Positions 29,906 through 44,427 are shown, numbered from the stretch's first letter. The stretch: 64,000 nucleotides of DNA from Fasciolopsis buskii (GCA_008360955.1 LUCM01002430.1:132365-196364); one strand, 5' to 3'. Numbers and translations: made by a program. The notes: a model not told the origin generated them from the sequence alone.

Positions 29906-32900
29906 TGCTCCCATGGTTTTTTGTTTTTTCTTATTTCATGAAGACTTTTACGCAAGTAAAGGAACCACTAGTATTGGTTTTTTATTATACTTCCTGATCA
30001 CGATTGGCTGCTTTTGGAATCAGTCCTGCTAGTTCTTGTTTTGTTCGTGTGAAAGTGTTTACGGAATACCTAGTGATTGCGACAAAATTAGCAAGATGCC
30101 TGTGAAAACTCGAAATTCTACAGGATACTTTTTCTGATTACGTGCAATCCCGAGGGATCCTGTGTGATTCAGAAACAACAGAACCACAGGACAACGGCAG
30201 CGGACGGTAGTTCTTGCGGGGCACCCTATGTAACGAATTCGCAGACACGGAATCCACAAATTGAAAGTGGAGCTTGCGATTAACGGTAAGATGGTCCGGT
30301 GTAAAATCCGCAAATTCTAGGGGTTACATTACTTCAAGTTAGATCGATCCCAGAATCGCAACAGCGGAACAGCAGCGGATATGAACCTTTGGTGAACAGT
30401 CAGAAGTATTGGAACGATCAAAACTGGTTCTAAGGACACGACAGATTAGTGAAGATAAAAACAACGTGTAATCAACTACAAGACGGGGTGCAGCAGTTAA
30501 CGGACCATCGGAAAGTGGACATAAACTGAACAGAAAAGCAGCACGATAGTAACGACTCTCGCAGAGCGGCAGACCAAACAGTTGTCGCACACCAGTCAGT
30601 TGAGCACAGTCGGGTTGTCGTACGTGCAGAAGGGCGGCTGATGGGTCGGTAATGCACTTTAGCAGTGTGAAAACAGTGCAACCAATCCAACTGAAGGTCA
30701 AGCGGACGCACAATACGGCCAGCAGATAATTGGTGGACACGGCCCCTCATCGGACAGGGCAGGCAGATATGAGCGCGCAAAGCGGACTGTTCTGAAAATC
30801 CATACTATCCCCGGCAGATCAATAATCAGACAGCGCTAGGCAAGAACCGTGGTCACAGTTTGGCCTGCGTATGTGTGGGTGGGTGTATGGACACACGCAC
30901 GCATTGACGTGCTCGTGTCATGTAACGGGGCTTGTGAATCAGCATACACCTTTAAGTAATCTGCCGTTGAGGCTCTGGAGGTTTAACGTCGGGGGTAAAA
31001 TGTTTGATGAAGTCACTAGAGCGAAAAGAGCGGATAAAGTACGTCGTCCCAACAGGAGAGGGTCACAGAAAAGGTGACGATTCACGGTGTGGAGCCAGAA
31101 AGAGTTAGGTGCAAGGCCAGCCAGTGAACTTAGTAACCAACCCATTGTCCACGATCCGATGGATAAAGGACAATCCGAACACTAGGAGATTGACAAGGGC
31201 AGCAATCGTACGGGAGTAAATAACCTGAACACTCCTGCATTTACGAGCTGTTTACTTTCCGACCGGATTCATAGGTTTTCTATTTGGTTTTCACTTAGCT
31301 GCCTAACACCCTTGCAGGAAAATAGTGAACACATTGTCGTTGAAACCAGCACTCTTCTGGCCAGGAACTTTTGCACATGGTCTTGACTACTGAGTTACGC
31401 GACTGACTTACCCCTGAGATAGGGGTCATGTAAAATTAACTAAAACTAAAACATTAGGGCCCATGAAATAAAAGCACCAGATATATCATATTGGGATGTT
31501 ACGATAGAGTCAGTGCCATGCGCTATTCGGATCCTCGTCGTTCGTGAAAATCATGTCTACTTGCGGATGCACGAAGTGATGTTCTTCCGCTGAACACGTT
31601 TTTATGAAATCTGTATAAAGGCAATTTTCTACCGTTTTATTTCGATACCTGAATACTAAAGGATGATTAATATTTACAAAAATAATCGGACTGTTTCGTT
31701 TAATACGATAGTGGCATGGAAGCAAAGTGGTCTTCATTGTGGTTCATCCTCCTGGACCAACATTGGTATCATTGGAAACATTTCATTGCGCAAATTTTCA
31801 TGATATCAGAATAGTTTGTATGGGGTAATTATTTCCGCAATTATGTAGAAATTGCTTGTACAAGCACCTTGTCCTAGTATGGGAAATGAAAGGACCAAAT
31901 ATGGGTCAATAATCTGTAACATGCCCGATTCCCATCGACCGCGGGGGAATTAGTAAAACTAAAACATGCTGAACAATGGGAGTGATATTGGGACTCCAAT
32001 GAAAATGCATCGATCATGCAGGCGTGAGCTAAGTTGATATCAAGAGCTAGCAAGCATGGGCGAAAATCATTTGCGTTGAAATTAAGATAAGGGAAACAAA
32101 GCAGAATATTCACGCAGATTTGTCTTAATAGAACAATGTATAACTAAGATAAATTATTTACCTAAAAACAATGGCATTCATTAAATCACTTAAAGTAGTC
32201 TCCTCGTAAAAGTCACTGCCTTGTCGACTGGAGATGCCTACAGTTTTTGCTGGTTCTCAGTTGGTTTGCTCTGAGACGGTTGACAGCTTTTTTCTATGTG
32301 GATTCATCGCTACCGTCATCCACCGATGCTACTATTCCGCCAACCCCAAAAAGCAAGTAACATCCTCTTGACACGGTCTGGTCTGATTCAGGCCGTCTTT
32401 CATGATTCCCATTTGGTCTGCTTTCCTTGGGAGTTTTGTATTCATGTAGGCACATGCACACACTGTGCTTCTTGTACGCTTGCCACTTTTTCATTCGATT
32501 TGCCGCGGACAATAATTTGGTTTCTGGGTTAATGAGCAGTCAGAATTTTGTGTCTTCATTATTTCAGATGTACATTGATTGGTACAGCCGAAGGCTGTTC
32601 TGATGTCCATTGGACATGTGTGCTGTTTTGTTTTCTCTTCACATATAATTGGTCGTTGCTTATTTTTACATGTCTTCTGAGTGCGAAACGTAGAAGTGTC
32701 TTAGACACTCCATTCAGAGGTTTGTATATTTTGTTGAATTGTCCTTGTTTCATGATAACAGTACCGAACCAACTGACACTCGAATTTAACTGTTTGGGGC
32801 TCAGGAGGTTACGTATTACGCCATAGTAGGGTCGTGATTCAAGGTTTCAAACCGTTTGAATCTGTAATTATATCGGCAGATTAGTATTTTACCAGTGGTC

Positions 32901-34490
32901 CACCTCAAACAACAGTTCATTCCGGAAACTAGTTATCTTTAACTCCAAAATATGAGGTTCGAATCCCAGATTCGGCGGTCACTTTTATGGTAGTTGACAG
33001 TTCGCTTTGGCCTGGCTTGTAACTACGGCTGACCTTGTGTGGTTCTATTCTAGTCCAAGTCTCAGAGTCGGGTTTTCCCGTCCTCCTCCGTATAATATGA
33101 AGTATTGGACCCTAGCCACTATAAGGCATACTTCTTCCACTGCATACCTGCGTGAAGCATGTCGTTAAAAAGAATTGCTTTCGTCTTATTACCATTACGG
33201 AAAAGGGTAATGCAGTACGATTAATCGCGAAGGTATTTTCCCCGTTATCAGATTGAGAATTTACATTGTCGACCCGACATCACTGTGACCTTTGTGGTTA
33301 AATATGTCGTGTTTGAGTTGGCCATCAACGATCACCTGCTTTCGGCAAACCTCAACTGGATACGGCTATCCTCCTGAAATCCTTTATTTTTGATGAATAC
33401 CTACTAGGGAAAATGAAAAATGGTTTACGCCAACGGTAACGTTTTAGCTGCCCAACATGATGAACTCATACAGAAAACATGATAGGGGATCAGCGTGCAT
33501 CACTTTGATGATGAGCCATCGAGCACGGTAGGTGTACAGCGTCCTCAATACCTCTGTGCACCTGTAACGATAACTCTTAGTTATCTGTTCAATTTTCAGC
33601 GGATAAGGCACCAGTAAAAACTTGATAGTCTGAACACAAAGGTTACATTTTTCTGATTGGTCAAAAAAACGTCTAACGATGGTACCGCACCCTTTAACTG
33701 ATTTATCCATAGCGCTTTAGGACATTAAACTAACTGTTACTATCTTGTGCATGTAGTTTCGGGTGTATCAGCTATTCGAATATGCCAGAGTGGATTAAAC
33801 TCTAATTTAGAATTTTAGGACGAATGAAACCGATATATCTAGTTAAACACGGTTTACTAAGTCAATTTCAAAGTGACTAGAACGGAAAGAGTTCACAAGC
33901 AACTATGTTGACAATCGGTAACACGGTTTTGTTTCGGGGGTCAACGTCTCGACCATTAAGATTAAAATTTTGTAGCAGATTTACAACTAATCGATTCTGA
34001 GTGAGGCTTTCCGAACTACTGGTATCAAACGGCGTTCATGCGTGTGTGTGTTAAATCTACAACTTGCCCTGTGCGCATTCCAGGCCAAGCAACAGGTGTG
34101 AAGTGGACTGTCAAAGACAGTTCATCCTCAGATCCGCTCCTCACTTGTTCCCTGTTCGGCGTTCCCTGAGCTTTGGAATTATTCGTTGATACCTAGCGAA
34201 ATCTGAAACACCGTCCCTGGTTCTGCATTCCTCATCTGACTGATCTGACTAATTTCAGGAAGAAAAAGCCTTGGCAACCGTCTGAATTTAGGGAAGATCG
34301 CTTGGGATGAAACTCAAAATGAACATTGTCGAAATCTTATTAGGCCGTGGGACCTGATAGTTGTCTGGTCTGCCTGATTGTTGATTCGATTAATCATTGG
34401 TTATTACGGGTTGTGCTGTCGTTTAGTAACCTCTGGCTATCATGTAGCAACTGAAAATCATTTTGTAGCTTCAACCTACTTTAACAGTAC
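29906..34490. other. Intergenic stretch, no gene recognised
   Basis: Between about 30050 and 31250 the composition is richer in G and C, and overlapping minus-strand open frames (30339-30780) occur. Their translations show no known domain, and the block may be old repeat DNA. A B-box-like GGTTCGAATCCC at 32956-32967 has no convincing A box. Nothing else is supported. Confidence 0.5.
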
Positions 34491-34493
34491 TAC

Positions 34494-34585
34494 AGTTGAA
34501 TAAACGGGTTTTTGGTAAAAACACAGCTGTTGACGAAGCACACCATGCTACCAAGCCACATGACTAAGTTCAACACTTCAGGTGT
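34494..34585 (+). repeat. Dispersed repeat family 1, copy b
   Basis: Diverged copy of the 11365-11450 block, same orientation. Confidence 0.65.
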
Positions 34586-37284
34586 AATCTACCCGCTTGT
34601 CCAAAGATGTTTACTTTACTTGGAGAGCGAGCCGCTGAAACACAATCAGAAGGTACCAAGAGACCATGGGAAGCTAAAAAATGATAGTCAAAGATTGTCA
34701 AACGTCGAGCGAGCCTGTAGAACATACGGATGTGTATTTCCCGGCTTCTATTGATTATTCTTTTGGAACCTTTTACGCAGGTAGCTTGAGGAAATGAGTG
34801 CAACAAAAGCTCCAAATGTCATGGAAAACTAACTAAACGGTCATCCAGGCCACACAAAAACCATTCCTAAAGTCACCAGGCATTTTAAATAACTGTGGGT
34901 TGTTTTATAAATTATTTATTCAGTCTTGTCTCAGAACTGATCAGGGCACGTGAAACCAACGGTGATTGGTTGCTTTGAGAAATAGTTTCTCCGTGTAGGT
35001 CATGCGAATTGTTGTATATCGACTGGACGAAACTTAGTTGCACAGTGATACCGTGCATTGTGACGTGCTTTGATAGCTCGCGTGCCTCCGTGACTCAACG
35101 AGCTGTACAGGATAGTTTGGCTCCAGCTGAATACTCGATCATACCTGGAGAGTTAACGAATAGAGGCTCGACGAAGTAGTGTCTTTGTCCTCTTGGTTCA
35201 GCTTGATTCGAGGTGACTGCTTGATAAGAAAAATGAGTTGAAGAGATGAGTTTCCACTCAGGCACTCCTAGCTGACTTGCAAATAAGTTCTTAACAGGAT
35301 CATTAACTTTGGTTTACAACCTTTACACTTACCAAGAATTCCATTGTCCGCCGGCTTTCGAGGACGATTGGCAGTGACTTGTGGTATACTTGTCAGAGCT
35401 CCCGAGCTGAGTTAACACCATGTTGTCTGGTGAGGCAGATTTTTGGATCAAAGGTTCCGGTTAGGATTCCCACAGTAAAATCCCTTCCACGATGTGGGCA
35501 GCCGCGAAGCCTCACTTGTCCAAAACCCTTTAGCACCTTTTTATGGGGGACCTCAACTACCTTCGTTCTTCCAAAACGGAAGTTACGCAAGGTGCAGCGA
35601 ATGATTACGATTTGGTGGACATACTGAGGATAAAGATAACGGAGAGGAGGATATTAATTGGCTTCATATCTTATGCCAAAATTTTACCTCAACTTGTCTA
35701 TCGTCAACGTTCACACACTGGGCCAGATAAGACAGCAAACAATCGTAACTAGAATTCTCGAAGCCCTTAAAATAGATTTATGCTGAATCTTCGAAGTGCA
35801 TAAAAGATCAAATAACCATAACCACTCTTAGAATCCTACATTTAAGACCGATCTCTCACCTTTCTATTTGCTTGTCATCTGATCCAGTTTCGAGCGATCG
35901 TGGTAATGATGACTTCAGGATCACTTTGATTGCAACTGCCGACGGTGCTCCGTTATACTAGGTCCCAGTCACCGATCGTCTACGTCCATTTCTTCCGGAC
36001 GGTTCTGTGTACGTCAGCAGGAAGCGACTGAAACGCTGATGCTTGATCTTTTTTGCATGCCCTTCTACCGGATCTGCCCTTTCTGGAATCAAAGATGAGT
36101 TTTATTAGGACCTGCCCTGGTTGTTTGCAAGCGTGCGTGCAACGGCAGTTGTGGCCGCCACGTCAGTTGCTGTGGTGGACTCAAGCGGATCGGTAACCCC
36201 GGATGCAACAAACATAGAAGACGCGTAAAAGCTTGGGATTTCAGCTGATCAGAAGCCTACGAAGCGATCGCGAACATTGGTGAATGAGGAAATGCAGGGA
36301 AATAGAGAAGACAGCGGTCACCGACAACAGATTCGTTATTTACTGACTGATAAGGAGCACTGGTTCACGAAAATCGGGTGTAATTGACGAGATCAAAGAA
36401 TCAGATGGTTTGCTGATTCACTGTGAGGTGAGTTGTCTGGAGTGCTGGACAAAGAATCTCAGGGACCAGTTTATTTTTCCCACTTCCATCCGTGCCTGAA
36501 ATTACAACCATTCAGTTAAATTTCATTCGTTCATCAGGGGTTATTAGGATGCTGTATTTTTTGAAAAGCATAATAGTACTGGGCCAGGTTGACTATCCCC
36601 GTCCTCTCAAGGATGATATGGAAGTTCGCATGGAGTTCTGATTGTTGTGCTTTTAGACGGTAAACGTTTCATCATTCAAGTTGACACCGTCAGTGTATGT
36701 CAGCTGCTACGATTAAAACAAATTTTCGAATCCATTAAGATAGACAGGAAGTTTTGGTATTGGAGTTAACAAAATCCTGGTTTGATCATGAAAATCGAGT
36801 GAGCACTTGAGAGCTAGATTTTGTATCTGTTAATTGCTGTTTCACAGGAACGCTGAGTAGTCCTTGTGGGGAAATCACACGAATTAATTCGGTAAGTATC
36901 GAAGCCACTCGCTGGCGTTTTCCCCTGTGGTTTTTCCATTGCTGACCAAGAAAGTACACATGCAAACCAGGTGTCTAACTTGTTGGACCGTGATATTTTC
37001 CGGAAAGAACTTTCACTAAAGACGTGCTAGTGAAATTCATTTTTCTTTGTCAGTCACGCATGGGGACAGCCGATTAAAGTTTACGCTTACGACTATAGTT
37101 CACTGGAGTTCAGCCCGGGAAAGTGGTGTTCTTCTGTCCACTTTCAACTCACCAACTTTGCAATCGAGATGATTACGGAAATCGCCTGGTCATAGTCTTG
37201 TGCGCATAACGACACTGATGTTGGATCAGACAGTAAGTTGTCTGATCTACGGTAGACAGATGTGTTACCTCTTAGTAAAGACGC
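34586..37284. other. Intergenic stretch between the two repeat blocks, no gene recognised
   Basis: Only short open frames, for example 35393-35590 minus, and no recognised domain. It may be the interior of a decayed element bracketed by repeat families 1 and 2, but no transposase or reverse transcriptase motif was seen. Confidence 0.45.
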
Positions 37285-37452
37285 TGGTAAGTTGTAAGCA
37301 TTCCACGAGCGTCTAAGTGAAAGTACAGAAATGTTTTAGATGTTTTTCAACGCTGAGGTTTAAAATACTGTTGAAAAACTGCCTTGGCCCAAAGCCGAAG
37401 CCCGTCCTAGCAGGGTTGGATTTAGGATAAGTAAATTAATTTTGTTACTTAG
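37285..37452 (+). repeat. Dispersed repeat family 2, copy b
   Basis: Begins GGTAAGTTGTAAGCATTCC and carries TAAAATACTGTTG and GTTACTTAGGCT. The first 20 bases match copy a strongly; the rest is diverged. Confidence 0.5.
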
Positions 37453-40400
37453 GCTGTAACATCTCCCCAAGTGGTCATACAATGGACGAAATGTTATCCC
37501 GTATACAGGAGTTGCTTGGCATTTGCCAGTTTGACACATTTGTGGTGTTAGCGTGACAGCCGGTTATTGATCAGAGACCGAGTTTACATTGTAGAGGTAC
37601 GATCAGTCCTGATGTATGTCTCAGGAACATAGTCCCTGACTGGAGAAGACAAAAAGATTGTTGGCGTTTGAACACCGCGTATTCGTAGTAGTACTCATAT
37701 ATGCTGGATGGACCGCGTTAACGTCTCTGGTGTTAGGCGTAGAGTATTTGGTCGATGAGCTCATTTGACTGAACATTGAGTGAATCTGAATAGTTTATTG
37801 TGGCTGCAAAATGTGGCACGAAGGCCTGCAGGTCGACTGCCTCGATATGCGTCGCTCTACGAAGCAGATAATAGTTAAAAGACAGGTCAGAGTGATCATT
37901 CCATTACTTGACGAAAAGGTATGATACACCTAACCAGTAGACCTATTCATTTAAGGTGATTTCGATCACCAAGTTAAGTTTAATAAAGTCGCAAACTCGA
38001 TTACTGGAAACTTCAGGTAACTGCTGAGACCACTACGGATTTTACCTTCCCTATCATTTGGCGTTGCATGGTAGCAACCGAAACCGAAGGAGGTTGATGC
38101 ATGGCTACTGGTTGCAAAACAAACTGAAGCCTAGCTACACCTGTTTAGGACATCATATAGCCTGTTCACCAGAGATGATTCATCGAAATGTATAGATGAA
38201 TCAGGTGAGTTGAAGTATTTTGTGTAAACTCGATTCGTATTTTGGTGATGTCTCTGAAAGTAACGGTAACATGGATTGCTTGGACTGCAGCTCACCCATA
38301 CATTTTGAGTAACGTGAGTACAGTCCGGAATTAGATAAACAAAGGGCCAAGAGGATGGATCCCGGGATGTAAAGCTTGATTTATTTTTTATACTACTTCC
38401 GCTTTGTGTCCGGACAACAAAGAACAGGAAGTGAAAATAGGGGGAGTACATTTAAGGATGTGTCTGGTGGCTGTTTGTAGCGTTTGCATGAGCATTAGTC
38501 TTGCTCAAAAATCCGCACCAGTTGCAGAAGTTTTGCTTTTAACATTTTTCCTGTTCCATTATTGACACCTTGTTACGAACACAGAAGCCTCACTCTAAAC
38601 GTGGTTCATTCAAGATCTATCTACAATCACTGGAAACCGCTCCGAATGTTTTTGGATATGCCAAAGCTTGTTTGTAAAGATAAAAACATCATTCACAAAT
38701 TTCCTCCACGGATTTCCTTCGCCATCTTCGCAATCGACTTAGTCCACGAGAAATCCACATTGGTGTAACATATTCAAATGCAATAATCACTCCAATATGA
38801 AATGTTCTTCAGGTGATGGGGAAATATTTTGCGGCCGAGGTGCGCAAAAGAAGGACGTATCCCACAATACCAATCACGTGAAGCTTTTCTAATGGCATGA
38901 ATACCATAGGAGGGAAATACTGGCAGACCGATAGCCTGAGAGAACTACCTCATCTGCGCATGTGGTTCACCTGGCAGGGCAATCTTTAAAGGGTCCATAA
39001 AGACCGCGGGAAAGAGATAACTAGACACCCATGCTGACCAACCTAAGCGGGATATCAAGCTATCTTCAGTTTGAATGCCTAATCAATGGAAGGCACGTTC
39101 ATTTGAAATCATCATCAGGAGTATGAGCGGACTTCATTTTCGTGTAGCCATTAAGAAATGTCACAAATTAGCCTACGTTGCATTGGAGAATTCCATGAAA
39201 CGAGCCAGACACGAAATGGACAGTTCACACCTGTTGTGACTGAACATATTTGCGATACTCCATGCTTCCCGTTATAATTATTATAAAATTTCCAGCCTCC
39301 ATTGAGAATAACTTCATTTTTGGATTAGGATCGTAGTTTCGAACCCGATTTGAGATGTGACACGTCTCTACATACTTCCATACAGGCTTTTAAGCGAAGC
39401 TGATCATATGAATATCATCACGCTCCTTCCCGGACTTATTGTCAGTACAGTCATTTTGGATGTTTCACTCTCGTAACCACTCGCGGATATCTTGCCGCAG
39501 ACCGAGGCATTGGAAGCAGACCCATCTAAATAGCTCATATCCTGGAACACTACTCACCAAGCATTCTGATTGTGCTATTAGCCATTGAAAAGCCAGAAAA
39601 CTGATCAAGACAGATGTCCCATTGTTGGATCCCTGGAATTCACCGAAAGCTTACCAGTTTATGTTTGTTCCCTTTGACCGTGAGTCACGAGCCGATGGTT
39701 TCGCCAATTTCCTATTATCGATCGTATAACCCATAACGTAAAGTGATAAAACTGTATGACCTGAACAGCAGCTCCGTTTTCTCTCAAAGAGTCCAGTTCA
39801 CATGTATTGAGCAGCTGAGCTCTTCACCAACAGTATAATTCATGACCAGCTAAAAAGAATTAACTTTTGTGTCATCGATATGAGTCACTAAACATCAACA
39901 TAGAAATGGTCCCCAGGGGGCAGATAAGTCTGAAATTCCGATGTGGTCTGTGTTGGCGATATGTGATTGCAAACTGAACGGATTTCTCCAGGTGTGCCTA
40001 CGTGGGATCTTGTGCCATATGACTGGCATTAAGCTGAAAAAGAGCTCGTCACAATTTTGTGTACTGTAGGCCCTTTAATGCGACATCTTCCGTAGACAGA
40101 CAGACAGAAATTCAGCCAGATTGCAGGCGAATAGTGTTGCCACATTTGATCTGAGTTCAGACAGTATTCCCTTTGCTTTTCGATGTTCCGACACTTCCAT
40201 TCCATACCCATACTTTTCTACGCTTAGAGGGCTATTTCTGTATGGAGGTATACTAATTCAATGGTAAGAGGTAGGTACATAACTTATATCCGTCCTTGAA
40301 CTATAGAGCTTCTGAATAGCACAATCGATCACCACAAACGAAATCGAATCCTTGGACCACAGTGATGAGCTATCGCAGTTCGGCATTTTAAAATCACATG

Positions 40401-42094
40401 CAACTTGTAAAACTGCCTTTTTAAAAACTAGCCACGGTAACCGAATGGGCAATGAGAAGTAAATTTCGCTAACAGTGGCGTTTTAGAATGAGAAAATTTT
40501 GCCTAGCATATCCAGCCAGTTTTCAATTTCTTTTTTTCGCTCTATACGTCTTGTGATTTACGATCCCGCAGTCGTTCTTTATGGTACGAGAAAATTGACT
40601 TGAGTGGTCAGTAACATTGCCATAAAACATATCGATACTTTTACACAATTCGCAAACGCAATCAATACGGATTTTGCCTGGTGGTATTACCGTAACGATA
40701 AGACACAAAATTTTGCCACAGTGCAGTCGGTTGATTCTTTTTTTATACAAATACTTCCATGGCTTACCTGGGTTGTGCAACGGCAAACCAGCGCGTGATT
40801 GGCACCGAGATTTGGACGAAACATCTCTCAGTCGCATCAAGTTTTTGTCTACCGATTGCATTTTATGACTTTGCCTAAAATTTTGCGGACACAATTCATA
40901 AGCTCATTGGTTCGCCCTGCTAACTTGGGGATGAAAGTACACAAGCTTGAATATGAATCTGGCTCAAGCACATACACCCATGCACACACACTCGCACGGG
41001 AACACTCATGTTTTGTTCCACATTTCACTTTCCACTTACCGTACTTCCAATCGACCACGGTTCACTCGGTCTGTTTGCGTCCTCAGTTAAACTGACGCAT
41101 CAACCAGCCCCAGTTGGGCCTCCTAACAGCCCAAAGATATTCGAAAACAGAGTAAACTAAGGTGACCTACGTGAGTTTGGGATGAGGCTTTCGATCTCCG
41201 TCGACTTCTTGATGAGACAATATTAACTCTTTGTTCCAATCAGTACGTACACCTACGTCGAGGTGTTCATCAGACATACACTAATTACATTTGTTTGTTG
41301 GTGAGCTCACCAGAGCTGCCCCGCCCGGGCCATTTTCCTACTACCGTCAGAGTAATGATGGCAGGGTTGTAGCGGAACCTGCCGACTTAAACAAATCAGC
41401 ATGCAGCCGATGAGGTTTGACAGCAACGCGCGATCTTCTCATGTCCCACTTTACACAAGCGCACCGCTCCATATGGACCAATAATATCACGGCACGATCC
41501 GTATAAGGATATACAGGACCACTTGACCATTTTATAGCGACCTAGTCTAACGTCCTTACTGTGGTAATTATGGCTATTTACTGCCGGTTTTTGGGAGATA
41601 TACAAATACTCAAAACATTGGCACTAATCTTATGAAGAGCCACGACTATATGGACCAACGAAAGGGTAATAAAGGGATATTATTTATTAAGATATAAAAA
41701 GTGGAAGTTGTAAATCCAAAAATCTTTCTCCAGATTTCGATGGATCCTGTTCGATTTACATAAGTTCCTGACCTTTTGCAAGTGGTTTTATTTATTTTTA
41801 TGGATTTTACGGTGTCATGTATGCACTGAATCAATGCCCTGCTCACTACATCCGTATTCGAAGCTCTTCTTCAAGCAGAAACTGACAGTCAGTGATCAAG
41901 GGGTTAGTTTGTGATATTTTGAGCATGAAGCTCACGTGTTCGAATCCGCTCACCGCCGGTCGAATTCCCCGCATGGTGCCCCTCTTTTGGCGGCGGCTGC
42001 CGTTTTGAAGATGATGTGTACTGTTGTTTCACTAATGACGGAAGAAAAAAGATGAAAGATAGAAGACAAATGAAAAGAAGAAATTAGTACTTAC
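37453..42094. other. Intergenic stretch, no gene recognised
   Basis: Open frames at 40523-40894 (minus) and 40604-41095 (plus) overlap each other and have no recognisable features. No prominent repeat. Confidence 0.5.
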
Positions 42095-42390
42095 CCCATG
42101 ATTCAGTCTTATGGGTGTGTCCGTTCGGATGGAAACATTCCGTCTGATGCTCAGCAGTTTATTTCGCTGACCAGACTTCCACAAAGAAGCCGAGGAACGA
42201 CACTTCATAAATTTTGATACGGAATCCATGTCTAACTTGTTCACAAAGAAATCCAACTGAGTAAGTAAAAGTTGACATAGTGTACTTCCTAACCGCTCAT
42301 GAATTTTAACTATGGAAATAGCTACGTCTACTTCGTGCAGCTTCTCGATCTCGTTGATAAGATGAACGCCATGAGTAGTGTTTGCAAGCA
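42095..42390 (-). other. Possible exon of an unrecognised minus-strand gene
   Basis: An open block of about 98 codons reads HLINEIEKLHEVDVAISIV and then continues with LLLTQLDFFVNKLDMDSV. It ends NHG directly at a perfect GTAAGT donor (minus strand, 42094). The upstream side has an AG at 42391-42392 but a poor pyrimidine tract. Composition is protein-like, with amphipathic helices and a balanced residue mix. No family was recognised and no partner exon could be linked, so it may be chance. Confidence 0.25.
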
Positions 42391-43369
42391 CTTATCACAT
42401 ATTTGCATTTCATATTAGGATTTGTGAAAGAATATTCCTATCCCGATGAAGTTTGTTTCCCTGGTCGTTTTCTGCATAGTTAGGCAGGAAGAGAAAACAG
42501 TTTATGGTATGCGCTTGGAAGTCCCACTTTGTGGTTTAGCACTCTTATTTCCATCTGACAGGTATAGTCGAAATGAGCCGGAAAAATGTCACCAGAAAAC
42601 AAACTAGCCTGAATCCGCGAGAACTTGCGCAAGAGATACTTCTATAAGGCTGTTCATGCCTTTGGACCAAGTGAACCGGAACTTGCTTCCAGTACCTTTA
42701 GATATCGCCGCTGATCATTCGTCCGTCGACTGCCACGTTTGGTGGGTGACACAGAAATCTTCATTATGGTCCTCCAGATTAACAGCGAACTGCACGGCAA
42801 AAAACTCAGTCCTATTAACAGACTGTAAAGCAACGATGACCGCCAAATGTTGATTGCTGCACGATGGAACGTCACAATGATTGTCAAATTTGGGTTAGTG
42901 TTGTAGACGGTTTTCCCTATTAAATTTTGCTCATATTCCGATCATCTGGTTTGTTATTATTTTGTTGATATAAGTGCCAAATAAATTTCAGTACTGCGAA
43001 GCACATGGCGACAGTGTATCCTGCGGCTTGCTGTTCTGTAGAGTGGCATGTGATCATATGATGAGAAATGTGAGGTCACCCTATATTCTTAAGGTAATCA
43101 ATTGTTCTGTTTGTACTTAAGATTGTAATGGAGGATTCAAGCCATAACAGAAACGCACAGTTGCGGGTTACGAATGCGCGCTACATTGGCTCCAAACCAA
43201 GTTAAGCAGCTGATGACAATAAAAGCAAAACAACTGAGAAATGCGCTCAAAGGTTATTTACATATCATGCGTCTATACATAAATTGGACATATTCCAACC
43301 GACAGAATACGCCCTTTCCAATGGCATTCGAGGGATGTTGCACTCCTCGTTCGCCTGTAGCCACACTTC

Positions 43370-43425
43370 TCATTGGTTAGTTGTCTACGCAAGCTAGCCC
43401 GAAGCTGAATCACGTGACTCGGATG
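43370..43425 (+). repeat. Diverged copy of the 52.2/53.6 kb repeat
   Basis: CATTGGTTAGTTGTCTACGC followed by GAAGCTGAATCACGTGAC resembles CATTGGTTATTTGTCTACGC and GACTGCATCACGTAAC at 53.7 kb, same orientation. Confidence 0.45.
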
Positions 43426-43591
43426 TAGACTCGTCATACCGGTATCGAATGGTCTAACTGCTATTCCCGAACGTTTTATAACCGAGTAACTAGGGGTCAT
43501 TGGCACCAAGAAGCACGGAATTTCATGTGGTTGGAAAAATTAGAAACTAACCGTACCATCAGATCTCCTCCCCCCAATGTTCGGACGCAAA

Positions 43592-43660
43592 TATGCAACA
43601 GCAACAACAGCAGCAACAGCAACAACAACAGAAACGACAAGAAAAGCAAAAACACCGCAC
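43592..43660. repeat. CAA/CAG-rich low-complexity tract
   Basis: Imperfect AACAGCAACAACAG units; explains the Asn/Ser-rich open frame here. Confidence 0.85.
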
Positions 43661-44011
43661 GATGTAACACTCTTCTACCGCTGGACGGGAACAGCTACAA
43701 TGGGTGAATTTTACTGAGATATAGCAGCATAACGGTGATTATTGACAGGGATAAAACAGCTCTAGAGGACTTTAATTATTCCGCCTTCTTTGCTGCGATC
43801 TGGGCGTTTACCTAGAGATGAATGACTCTGTCAGCTTTCACGCATGAGTTATTTCACAGGTTGGCCAGAGCGTGTCTTGGAGATGAGCTTTATAACTCAA
43901 GGACGGAATGAATGAATTTCCCGGAAAATGCAGTTAAATTTTCACCATTTCTTGTGCTACTTCTTTCCCTTGCGGCTTTACGCAGCCAACGCCCTATCTA
44001 CATGTGTGCTT

Positions 44012-44066
44012 CCGTTTGTGTGTTCATGTGTGTGTGTGTGTGTGTGTACGTGTATATGTGTGTGTG
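44012..44066. repeat. (TG)n microsatellite
   Basis: Imperfect TG tract with a pure core at about 44027-44046. Confidence 0.9.
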
Positions 44067-44427
44067 AAAGAGAGCAAATTTAAGGGAAGGATTAGTCACG
44101 CAAGGATTCACGTTAATAAACTGGCGAAGTGAACTGTCCTCATCCCATATGACAGGAGGAAAACACAATGAGATTAGTTGGATCACGAACATCCTTTGTG
44201 TAACTAAATTAGGAGCTGATTTTAAGAATCAGTCAGCTGCCTATTTGCGGACCAAATGTCAACTGGGGTTGGCCAAATTCACTAACTTCCCTGCTGTGGC
44301 TATCGAATCCATACAAAACATTTTCCTAAAAGGAAAATTATAGATCCGATGGAATTTGAGATTGACGTTGATTATTTCGGTAAAGATTCGAAAGATTTAT
44401 GAAGAGAAGAGCCAATCTCAAAACATT

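Noticed and set aside
30339..30780. Overlapping minus-strand open frames in a GC-richer block as a gene or retroelement
   Set aside because: No domain, no splice logic and no terminal repeats were visible; composition alone is not evidence.
32956..32967. B-box GGTTCGAATCCC as part of a tRNA
   Set aside because: No A box at the proper distance and no cloverleaf could be drawn.
41937..41950. GTTCGAATCC as part of a tRNA-like repeat
   Set aside because: Upstream A-box candidate is weak and pairing is absent.
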